Below are positions 1 through 6,426 of a stretch of DNA of 8,525 nt, one piece after another. Each line of letters opens with the position of its first letter. The stretch's first letter is position 1. The stretch is from Coriobacteriaceae bacterium (GTDB taxonomy: Bacteria > Actinomycetota > Coriobacteriia > Coriobacteriales > UBA8131): the NCBI GenBank assembly GCA_012515495.1, contig JAAYYH010000125.1, positions 1 through 8,525 of the forward strand, written 5' to 3'. A program made the translations under genes and the position numbers. The notes beneath the pieces were generated by a model that saw nothing but the letters and a program-made list of their open reading frames with translations, was not told the origin of the DNA and did no database searches.

Positions 1-621
1 GGCTTCATCCATCCAACCGCCGATCTTTCGGATCAATTCCGGAACATAGCTCACTAAGGTACAGCCGGGAAACAGCAGACAGTCTGCTGTGCGCAGCCCG
101 GCCTCTGCCAGGTTTGAGAGCTGTTGGAACTTAGGATATGAGACATCGTAGATGGCTCGATAAGCACTGAAAATGTGCCATTGCTCGTCTACCATCACCA
201 GTTTGTCGTCTTCAGGCATCAAGTCGGCCTTCTTGAACAGTTCACGCCATTCGCGCATCCGTTCTGGAGCCGTCATGTGAGTCTGGCAGGTTGAGGTACA
301 GGATCCGCAGAAGCAGCACCGACGCAAGGCGTGGTAGAGCTCGGGGCGCTCGGCCACAAGCCCACGAACCGCGTCAACCTGATACTCTGGAACAAGATTG
401 ACGATGCGTTGGTAATCCCTCTCAACCAGACCGATATCGAGATTTGGACCCTGCAATATCTCACATTGTCGTGTACAGCGTTTGCAGTGAGCGCAGGTTA
501 GCCGTTTATTGGCAAGCATGGCAAGAGCGGTCAGCAGCGGCGAACCCAGACTTGTCAGATCAGCCAGTTCGGCATCGGTCAGCTTTTGTGGTTTGACACT
601 TTGTGATTGCCCCGTAAACAT
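1..621 (-). CDS. Fe-S oxidoreductase with two 4Fe-4S motifs and CCG domain (HdrD/GlcF/LutA-like), 3' end beyond window
   Basis: An open frame of 207 codons starts at the ATG whose complement is at 619-621 and runs off the left edge without a stop. It holds two ferredoxin-type motifs of the form CxxCxxCxxxC: C43, C46, C49, C53, and C102, C105, C108, C112. Near the cut edge, at residues 181-187, is CLLFPGC, which resembles the start of a cysteine-rich CCG domain. This order (two 4Fe-4S, then CCG) is that of the HdrD, GlcF, GlpC and LutA families, which pass electrons between flavoproteins, quinones or disulfides. The usual Pro after the last cysteine of each motif is absent (Glu and Gln instead). 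A TGA lies 12 codons upstream in frame and no other ATG intervenes, which supports this start. No Shine-Dalgarno sequence precedes it. The gene is divergent from iorA, so a role as electron partner of the ferredoxin-linked enzyme is plausible but inferred. The exact substrate cannot be told from this fragment. Confidence 0.85.
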   Translation of the reverse strand, partial: MFTGQSQSVKPQKLTDAELADLTSLGSPLLTALAMLANKRLTCAHCKRCTRQCEILQGPNLDIGLVERDYQRIVNLVPEYQVDAVRGLVAERPELYHALRRCCFCGSCTSTCQTHMTAPERMREWRELFKKADLMPEDDKLVMVDEQWHIFSAYRAIYDVSYPKFQQLSNLAEAGLRTADCLLFPGCTLVSYVPELIRKIGGWMDEA

Positions 622-628
622 GGGGGTT

Positions 629-658
629 ATTCTAACGCAAAGATAGTCTTCTCACCAA
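629..658 (-). promoter_or_regulatory. Candidate promoter of the leftward Fe-S gene, possibly leaderless
   Basis: Read on the minus strand, TTGGTG (658-653) is followed after 18 bp by TAGAAT (634-629). The ATG of the Fe-S gene begins only 7 nt after TAGAAT. A start of transcription at the usual distance from the -10 box would fall at or next to that ATG, giving a leaderless message. This agrees with the missing ribosome binding site. The -35 box keeps only the TTG of the consensus, so the call is tentative. Confidence 0.4.
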
Positions 659-661
659 TAC

Positions 662-679
662 TGTGACGCGCGCGTTACA
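662..679. promoter_or_regulatory. 18-bp dyad, candidate operator between divergent genes
   Basis: TGTGACGCGCGCGTTACA is a near-perfect palindrome: 8 of 9 base pairs match around an axis between 670 and 671. It lies just upstream of the candidate -35 box of the leftward Fe-S gene and about 100 bp before iorA, so one dimeric regulator bound here could control both directions. The regulator is unknown and no regulator gene is visible in the window. Confidence 0.4.
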
Positions 680-777
680 TTGTATGCCGTCGATGGAGAA
701 GACGGAGATACCTCTGAGAACGATAACCGTGAAAGTCAGTTACAATAAGCCGACACCTAATCACATTGGGAGAAGAT
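680..777 (+). promoter_or_regulatory. iorA upstream region with weak promoter and ribosome binding site
   Basis: This region holds no gene. TACAAT at 741-746 is a possible -10 box, about 30 bp before iorA, but no good -35 box lies at the right distance. GGGAGAAG at 768-775 sits directly before the ATG at 778 and is a convincing Shine-Dalgarno sequence. It decides the iorA start, because the in-frame TTG at 766 lies upstream of that site and would place it inside the gene. Confidence 0.4.
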
Positions 778-2775
778 ATGGCTAAAGAATTATTGATGGG
801 TAACCAAGCCATCGCGCTTGGCGCTTTGAAGGCTGGGGTCAATGTCGTCTGTGGCTATCCCGGCACTCCTTCAACTGAGGTACTTGAGGCTATCGCGGCC
901 CGTAATCCAGGTGGAATCCATGTGGAATGGTCCACAAACGAGAAAGTCGCATTGGAGGTTGGCGCTGGAGCAGCCTTCTCGGGTGCTCGCGCTCTGGTGA
1001 CCATGAAACAGGTGGGCCTGAACGTTGCTGCCGATCCGCTAATGAGCCTGCCATATGTTGGCGTAAGCGGAGGCTTAGTGCTGCTTGTAGCCGATGACCC
1101 GGCCCCGATGTCATCGCAGACTGAACAGGACACACGGCAATTCGCCCAGTTCGCCAAAATACCCGTCTTTGACCCGGCGACACCCGAAGAAGCTTGTGCG
1201 ATGATCCCAGAGGCTTTTGAACTTTCGGAGAGGTACCGGACTCCTGTGATCGTCCGTCCTTCAACCCGAATCTGCCACGGTAGCGCAGCCTTCGAGACTG
1301 ACATCCCTTATCAACCACATCCCGTCAGCGGATTCGAACGAAGTCCACACTGGATCGTATTGCCACGTCGGGCTTATGAGGGACACAAGGAGATCATCGA
1401 GCGTCTGCCGATCATCGAGCAGGAGTTCTGCGATCATCCTCTCAACTCTATCGAGCACATTGAACTACCAGGAATCGCTAAGTCCGCATCGAACTCGGAT
1501 CAACAAGCGACAGGAGCTCTCTCGGCCGGACAAGCCGCATCACGTCGCCTGGGTATCGTGGCCAGCGGCATCTCCTATGCGTATCTGAGAGACGCGCTCT
1601 CGATGTTGATTGACCAAAGTCAAAAGCAGGTCGACGGTTTCTCAGCAGAAACAGAACTTCGCCTGTTGCGAGTCGCAACGCCATTCCCCTTCCCAGACCA
1701 ACGCGCGGTAGAATTCCTGGATAGCTTGGACGAGGTCCTTGTCTTCGAGGAGCTGGAGCCGGTAGTTGAGCGTGAGCTGCAGCGCGTCTGCGGCGCGTTC
1801 CATCTGCCAGTTACCATTAAAGGTAAGCTGACCAAGGATACAACGGTAGCGGGCGAGAACACCGTCAACAGCCTCTTACAACAGGTCAACGACTTCCTCA
1901 GCACAACAAATCTCGCTCAGGTTCAGGCAGAAACTCCCCCGACTGATCTAGCGACACCAGAGCTCCCCGCCAGACCGCCGATGTTCTGTGCCGGTTGTCC
2001 TCATCGCGGCTCATTCGCTGCTACCAAGCGCGCGCTCAAAGGTCGCCCAGCTATCTTCAGCGGCGATATCGGTTGCTACACATTGGCCAACGCACAACCA
2101 CTGGACATGATCGATACCTGCATCTGCATGGGTGGAGGCTTCACGGTTCCGCAGGGAATGGCCTGGGCACAGCCCGATGTACTGCATCTGGGCTTCCTGG
2201 GTGATTCGACATTCTTCGCCAGTGGCCTCACTGGTGTGGTCAATGCGGTTTACAATCGCGCGAATCTGGTGTTGGTGGTACTGGATAACTCAACTACAGC
2301 CATGACGGGAGCCCAACCGCACGCTGGCACCGGCAGACGTATGAGCGGGAATGATGGCTACAACGCCGCAGTCAAGGCCGACATGGAGCGCGATGCCCTA
2401 AACGCCTTACGTATCCCCGATATCTTACATGCAATGGGCATCGAGCATGTCGATGTCGTCGATCCTTTGGATTTCGACGCTTCAGTTGAAGCGATCAGAA
2501 GGGCAGTGGCCATTGTAGATGCCGGCAAGGGTGTCAGCGCGGTGGTCTTCCGCTCTCCATGCATTGCCGTCAGCCCTCCCCAACCTATTCCCTGGGTTGA
2601 CCCAGAAGCCTGTACACTCTGTCGGATCTGCATCAACACCCTTGGTTGTCCAGCCATCAGTATTGCCCCAACAGAAAAGACCATCCAGATCGATACCGGC
2701 CTTTGCTACGGCTGCGACCTCTGCGTTCAGGTCTGTCCCTTCAAGGCCATCAATAGGACAGGTGATTCCAAATGA
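778..2775 (+). CDS. iorA: Indolepyruvate:ferredoxin oxidoreductase, alpha subunit
   Basis: The product is a 665-residue catalytic subunit that oxidatively decarboxylates aryl-pyruvates (indolepyruvate, phenylpyruvate, 4-hydroxyphenylpyruvate) with CoA to aryl-acetyl-CoA, CO2 and reduced ferredoxin. The N-terminal pyrimidine-binding domain shows GYPGTPSTE and the TMKQVGLNVAADPL stretch typical of IorA. The thiamine diphosphate domain follows, with MFCAGCPHRG (402-411), GDIGCYTL (from 429), and GDS (475-477) with a downstream DNSTTAMTG (N504) that would bind Mg-ThDP. The C-terminus carries two ferredoxin motifs: C612, C615, C618, C624 with the IorA-type five-residue gap, then C643, C646, C649, C653. 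The ATG at 778 is preferred over the TTG at 766 because GGGAGAAG stands just before it. The stop overlaps iorB in an ATGA, indicating translational coupling. Length and motifs are normal for the family. Direction in the cell (oxidation or reductive carboxylation) cannot be read from sequence. Confidence 0.96.
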   Translation: MAKELLMGNQAIALGALKAGVNVVCGYPGTPSTEVLEAIAARNPGGIHVEWSTNEKVALEVGAGAAFSGARALVTMKQVGLNVAADPLMSLPYVGVSGGLVLLVADDPAPMSSQTEQDTRQFAQFAKIPVFDPATPEEACAMIPEAFELSERYRTPVIVRPSTRICHGSAAFETDIPYQPHPVSGFERSPHWIVLPRRAYEGHKEIIERLPIIEQEFCDHPLNSIEHIELPGIAKSASNSDQQATGALSAGQAASRRLGIVASGISYAYLRDALSMLIDQSQKQVDGFSAETELRLLRVATPFPFPDQRAVEFLDSLDEVLVFEELEPVVERELQRVCGAFHLPVTIKGKLTKDTTVAGENTVNSLLQQVNDFLSTTNLAQVQAETPPTDLATPELPARPPMFCAGCPHRGSFAATKRALKGRPAIFSGDIGCYTLANAQPLDMIDTCICMGGGFTVPQGMAWAQPDVLHLGFLGDSTFFASGLTGVVNAVYNRANLVLVVLDNSTTAMTGAQPHAGTGRRMSGNDGYNAAVKADMERDALNALRIPDILHAMGIEHVDVVDPLDFDASVEAIRRAVAIVDAGKGVSAVVFRSPCIAVSPPQPIPWVDPEACTLCRICINTLGCPAISIAPTEKTIQIDTGLCYGCDLCVQVCPFKAINRTGDSK

Positions 2776-3401
2776 TCAATGTCATCATCGCTGGAGTTGG
2801 TGGGCAAGGCACTGTTTTAGCCTCAAAGCTGATAGCCTATGCCGCAATGGAACGCGAGGACTTTGTCCGCACTGCGGAAACCATCGGCATGGCTCAGCGC
2901 GGAGGCAGCGTCTTGGGACATGTACGTTTTCTCAGCGCCAGAGAGCTTAATCAGGGCAAAGAGCTTCTCAGCCCACTGGTACCCAAGGCTCAGGCCGACC
3001 TGCTCATCGGATTTGAACCGGGTGAAGCTGTGCGCGCATTGGATTTCTTGCGTCCCGGAGGTGTTGTGGTTGTGGCGTCGGGAACGGTTCCTCCCGTTAC
3101 CGCCACATTGGCAAAGAGGCGTTATGACGGTAACGCTGAGTTAGCCTACCTGCAGTCACTTGCTGCCAGCAAGCATATTGGGAAACTGGTGGTAGTTGAT
3201 GGCCAAAGTATCTGTGAGACATGCGGATCTCCGCGTGTTCTCAATGTTGCCCTTCTTGGAGCTGCCGCATCCAGCGGAGCTCTGGGTTTTTCGGCAGACC
3301 AGTTCGACAAGGCAATCGAGGCTCAGATCAAGGAACGGTTCGTAGCCTTGAACAAACAGGCTTTACGCTTGGGCGCAGCTGAATTCACCCAAAAGATGTA
3401 G
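2772..3401 (+). CDS. iorB: Indolepyruvate:ferredoxin oxidoreductase, beta subunit
   Basis: The product is the 209-residue small subunit of the same enzyme, a pyruvate/ketoisovalerate oxidoreductase gamma-type domain. It begins with INVIIAGVGGQG, in which GVGGQG (8-13) is the conserved glycine-rich loop, and continues with TAETIGMAQRGGSVLGHVR (34-52), the family signature. A later Val-rich strand (around residues 97-101) fits the fold. It has no Fe-S motif, as expected, because the clusters are in IorA. The start codon overlaps the iorA stop by 4 bp, so the two subunits are probably made in equal amounts. It ends with TAG, and the next gene begins about 108 bp later behind a region of inverted repeats. 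The length is typical. Confidence 0.96.
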   Translation: MINVIIAGVGGQGTVLASKLIAYAAMEREDFVRTAETIGMAQRGGSVLGHVRFLSARELNQGKELLSPLVPKAQADLLIGFEPGEAVRALDFLRPGGVVVVASGTVPPVTATLAKRRYDGNAELAYLQSLAASKHIGKLVVVDGQSICETCGSPRVLNVALLGAAASSGALGFSADQFDKAIEAQIKERFVALNKQALRLGAAEFTQKM

Positions 3402-3402
3402 C

Positions 3403-3452
3403 AGATTCAGTCGCAGAGTCGATTCACGACGTATAATGAATCGCGATTCTGC
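3403..3452 (+). promoter_or_regulatory. TATAAT promoter element embedded in inverted GATTC repeats upstream of paaK
   Basis: A perfect -10 box, TATAAT, lies at 3432-3437, but no clear -35 box stands 16-18 bp before it. Around it are four GATTC units: 3404-3408, 3421-3425, 3438-3442 (inverted) and 3445-3449. CGATTCA (3420-3426) and TGAATCG (3437-3443) form a 7-bp inverted repeat flanking the -10 box. GAATCGCGATTC (3438-3449) is a perfect 12-bp palindrome at the expected transcription start. In RNA reading through from iorB, 3413-3426 could pair with 3437-3452 as a stem of about 14 bp with a 2-nt bulge. The element may be an operator, an RNA hairpin after iorB, or both. Confidence 0.45.
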
Positions 3453-3509
3453 TTATGTAGTGGGTTTTCTTATGGAGTGGCGCGAAAACTGACCTGGATG
3501 GGATTGAAC

Positions 3510-4739
3510 ATGAAACCTGAGACCTTTGCACAGATCACCACACTTCTGACCTCAATCAAGGAGAAGAGCCCCTTTTACGCCGAGAAGTATGCGGACATCG
3601 AGCCGCGCGACGTTAAGACACTGGCAGATTTCCAGAAGCTGCCTTTGACAACCAAGGAAGACCTGCGCGATGCCTATCCTCTCAAGTTGCAGGCAGCTCC
3701 AGAGGAGAAGATCGTACGTATCCACTCGTCATCGGGAACAACCGGTACGCCGGTCATCATCCCTTACACAGCAAAGGATGTGCAAGACTGGGCCTTCATG
3801 TTCAAACGTTGTTACGAAATGGCTGGCATCACCAACAGGGATCGTATCCAAATCACACCCGGTTATGGGTTGTGGACTGCTGGAGTCGGTTTCCAGCTGG
3901 GTGCCGAGCTCTTAGGCGCAATGGCTATCCCCATGGGCCCGGGCAACACAGATAAGCAACTGCAGATGATGCAGGACTTGGAATCGACTGTTCTCTGCGC
4001 AACCTCATCCTACGCATTGCTGCTAGCCGAAATCATCGCGGAACGCGGGATCAAGGATAAGATCAAGCTGCGTAAGGGCGTAATTGGCTCCGAGCGTTGG
4101 GGCGAGAAGATGCGCAGGCGCATCGCCGATGAGCTGGGCGTGGCGCTCTACGATATCTACGGATTGACTGAGATCTACGGACCAGGTATCGGCATCAACT
4201 GCGAGGATCAGGCTCCGATGCATTACTGGGATGATTTCCTCTATTTTGAGATCATCGATCCTGAGACAGGCGCAGTCCTGCCTGAAGGTGAGAGCGGTGA
4301 GTTGGTGATTACCACTCTGTGCAAGGAAGGCGCCCCGCTGATCCGTTATCGAACCCACGACCTCACCCGCATCGTCCCCGGCGAGTGCCCGTGCGGCAGC
4401 CCCTTCCCACGGATCGAGACATTGATTGGCCGCAGCGACGACATGATCAAGGTCAAGGGAATCAATATCTTCCCTGCTCACATCGAGGAATCGCTGGCCT
4501 TTGTCGAAGGGGCCAGCAGCGAGTACCAGGTGATGATCGACCACTTGTTTGGTAAGGACATCATGACTGTATTCTTTGAGACTGCGTTGCCAGAGGAGAA
4601 ACGTTCAGACATCGAGCAGGCGTTACATAATGCCATCAAAGCTAAGCTGGGATTGTCTGTGGTTCCCAAGGCGGTGCCTATCGGTGACCTACCGCGTTCC
4701 GAGAAGAAGACCAAGCGTATCTTCGACAATCGCTACTGA
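3510..4739 (+). CDS. paaK: Phenylacetate-CoA ligase (aryl-acetate-CoA ligase, AMP-forming)
   Basis: The product belongs to the adenylate-forming (ANL) superfamily and joins an aryl acid such as phenylacetate or indoleacetate to CoA with ATP, giving AMP and PPi. From the ATG at 3510 (409 residues) the motifs run in order: SSSGTTGTP (73-81) for ATP phosphates, YGLTE (217-221), RTHD (281-284), GRSDDMIKVKG (307-317) with the hinge, and PRSEKKTKR near the C-terminus with candidate catalytic lysines at 399, 400 and 402. NIFP after the hinge is typical of PaaK rather than other ANL enzymes. The start is uncertain: in-frame GTG 3477 and ATG 3498 would add 11 or 4 residues. I chose 3510 because GGGA at 3500-3503 is a usable ribosome site. 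Next to iorAB, its substrate is most likely the aryl acid matching the IOR product. It may use its own promoter. Confidence 0.93.
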   Translation: MKPETFAQITTLLTSIKEKSPFYAEKYADIEPRDVKTLADFQKLPLTTKEDLRDAYPLKLQAAPEEKIVRIHSSSGTTGTPVIIPYTAKDVQDWAFMFKRCYEMAGITNRDRIQITPGYGLWTAGVGFQLGAELLGAMAIPMGPGNTDKQLQMMQDLESTVLCATSSYALLLAEIIAERGIKDKIKLRKGVIGSERWGEKMRRRIADELGVALYDIYGLTEIYGPGIGINCEDQAPMHYWDDFLYFEIIDPETGAVLPEGESGELVITTLCKEGAPLIRYRTHDLTRIVPGECPCGSPFPRIETLIGRSDDMIKVKGINIFPAHIEESLAFVEGASSEYQVMIDHLFGKDIMTVFFETALPEEKRSDIEQALHNAIKAKLGLSVVPKAVPIGDLPRSEKKTKRIFDNRY

Positions 4740-4766
4740 TCTTAGATAGTCGCAGAAGAATCCATA

Positions 4767-4788
4767 AGCAGGGATCAGGGTCCCTGTT
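4767..4788. terminator. Weak hairpin between convergent paaK and MATE genes
   Basis: AGCAGGGA (4767-4774) and TCCCTGTT (4781-4788) form an 8-bp stem with one G-U pair and a 6-nt loop, placed between two convergent genes and overlapping the stop codon of the leftward one. No real T-run follows on either strand, so a role as a bidirectional terminator is possible but weakly supported. Confidence 0.35.
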
Positions 4789-6262
4789 ATGCGGCTTGCT
4801 CTTTTTCCCTCTCAAGATCCCTGGCCAAGATCTTGGCGTCAAGTTTCTTGAACTCAAAGATCATGAAGATCGTTGCGGTGACAACACTGAAGAAGTCAGC
4901 AACCGGGTAAGCGTAATACAACCCGTCGAGCGGTATCAGGTCTGGACCAAAGTTTGTGATGATATAAGGCATACCGTAGATCAAGGGAATCAGATAGAGC
5001 AACTGCCGTGTCAATGAGAGGAACATGGACTTGAATGGTTGCCCGCTGGATTGGAAATAATGTGAGGCGATTATCTGCAATCCCATCAACGGGATCAAGA
5101 AGAGCTGTACCTGCAACGCATTCACAGTAAATTCCAACAGATACGGCTCAATACCAAAGATGTTGACGATCTGTCGGGGAAATAGATGGATCAAGATCCA
5201 AAACGTTATCCCAATGCTCATTATCCAAATCATGGCCACTTTGAAGGTGTCCTTGACGCGCTCGTAGTTCTTGGCACCATAGTTGAAGCCGAATATCGGC
5301 TGAGCAGCAATAGCTACGCCCAACAGAGGGAAGAAGCTGAACATCGCTATCCTGTTGACGACGCCGATTGTCGCTAAGGCACCATCACTGGTGATGGCAG
5401 ATAGGGCACCGTAATAACCCAACTGTTGATTCAAGATCACCGTAACCACAGCCGCCGCGATCTGCAAGACGAATGACGCAGACCCTAATGCCAGCGTAGT
5501 GGTGACGAGTCGAGTCCGCAAGCGTAGTTGTGAGAACCTCAGCTTAAAAGGAGCTTTCCGCGAGAAGATAAAATACCATAGCATCAATACCGCGCTAACC
5601 GCCTGCCCGATGATTGTTGCCCATGCAGAACCAGCGACTCCCCAGTCCAAAACCATGACAAACAGATAATTGAGAATGATGCAGACAAACGTACCGATGA
5701 CCATTGTGTACAGCGCTCGATTTGGATCCCCTGCAGTACGGATGAAGTTATTGAAGCCCAAGCCAAAGAATTGAAAGAAGAAACCACCAGCAATGATAGC
5801 CATGAAGATATGCGAGCTCTCCCACGTCTCTTCGGTTGCCCCCGATATGCTCAATACAGGATCCATGAACAGCCAGACAACTGCAGTACAGATGACGCTG
5901 GCAATCAAGGTCAGTGTGAAGGTATTACCCATGATCCGCTCGGCTTCGTCATGCTTTCCTTCGCCAAGTCGCAGAGCAGCGAGCGCGTTTCCTCCTTGAC
6001 CGATAAGTAAGGAGACTGCCATAGAGATAGTCATAATCGGCATGGCTATCGTTGCGGTAGCCTGGCCAACAGTACCAAGCGCATGCCCAAGGAAGATAGA
6101 ATCGATGATGTTGTAGAAACCGTTTACGACCAAACCGATAATGGACGGGATAGCGAATTCTAGCATCAGCTTGGAGATCTTACCCGAACCGAGGCGGTCA
6201 ACTCGCTCCTTGTTCTTGAGCTCTTGCTTATCTGGCCTATTGGATTGTTGTTCTTCTGTCAT
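4787..6262 (-). CDS. MATE-family multidrug/cation antiporter
   Basis: The product is a 491-residue inner-membrane protein of the MATE transporter family, which expels drugs or organic cations in exchange for Na+ or H+. A charged cytoplasmic head of about 30 residues is followed by roughly 12 hydrophobic segments in two halves (about 33-224 and 250-469) joined by a basic linker near 225-248, and then a charged tail. Family signatures are LLIGQGGNALAALRLGEG (85-102), NNFIRTAGDPNRA (161-173), GVAGSAWATIIGQ (198-210), QPIFGFNYGA (321-330) and HYFQSSGQPFKS (401-412), resembling the MepA/DinF-like branch. The ATG is preceded by AGAAGAAG, a fair ribosome site. The gene lies 164 bp downstream of the biotin ligase on the same strand. 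Its substrate cannot be predicted, and nothing links it functionally to the neighbouring genes. Confidence 0.93.
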   Translation of the reverse strand: MTEEQQSNRPDKQELKNKERVDRLGSGKISKLMLEFAIPSIIGLVVNGFYNIIDSIFLGHALGTVGQATATIAMPIMTISMAVSLLIGQGGNALAALRLGEGKHDEAERIMGNTFTLTLIASVICTAVVWLFMDPVLSISGATEETWESSHIFMAIIAGGFFFQFFGLGFNNFIRTAGDPNRALYTMVIGTFVCIILNYLFVMVLDWGVAGSAWATIIGQAVSAVLMLWYFIFSRKAPFKLRFSQLRLRTRLVTTTLALGSASFVLQIAAAVVTVILNQQLGYYGALSAITSDGALATIGVVNRIAMFSFFPLLGVAIAAQPIFGFNYGAKNYERVKDTFKVAMIWIMSIGITFWILIHLFPRQIVNIFGIEPYLLEFTVNALQVQLFLIPLMGLQIIASHYFQSSGQPFKSMFLSLTRQLLYLIPLIYGMPYIITNFGPDLIPLDGLYYAYPVADFFSVVTATIFMIFEFKKLDAKILARDLEREKEQAA

Positions 6263-6290
6263 GCTGCTTCTTCTGTCTACGCTGGTGTCA

Positions 6291-6320
6291 TAAAGAAAAG
6301 CTCCCTACAGGAACTCTTTT
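6291..6320 (-). terminator. Candidate intrinsic terminator or attenuator between birA and the MATE gene
   Basis: On the minus strand, AAGAGTTCC (6318-6310) can pair with GGAGCTTTT (6304-6296) around the loop TGTAG: 9 pairs, two of them G-U. A T-rich tail (TTTTCTTT) overlaps the end of the stem. It is 107 nt past the birA stop but only about 30 nt before the MATE start, leaving no room for a promoter after it. If it works, it would either end birA messages or attenuate MATE expression. The remaining part of the 164-bp gap (6321-6426) shows no clear promoter. Confidence 0.35.
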
Positions 6321-6426
6321 GAGCATATCCCACATTATGGCATCGGTTTTGTCTTATCGGGACTGTGTTCAAATGCACATCGCTGCATATTACTGGTGGC
6401 GTTATCTGCAACTTCACACAATATCA

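Noticed and set aside
273..464. Minus-strand 63-residue frame
   Set aside because: It overlaps the longer in-frame Fe-S gene, whose cysteine motifs prove the other frame; this one shows no domain.
766..777. TTG start for iorA, four codons upstream
   Set aside because: The Shine-Dalgarno sequence GGGAGAAG would lie inside the gene; it fits the ATG at 778 instead.
855..1318. Two overlapping minus-strand frames of 142-149 residues
   Set aside because: They are antisense to iorA, whose motifs are unmistakable. The translations are low-complexity Ser/Arg/Pro text without family features.
4023..4544. Minus-strand 173-residue frame
   Set aside because: It is antisense to conserved paaK motifs (YGLTE, GRSDDMIKVKG) and has no own ribosome site or domain.
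6373..6388. ATGCA/TGCAT inverted repeat downstream of birA
   Set aside because: Only five base pairs, in an ordinary intergenic stretch; expected by chance.
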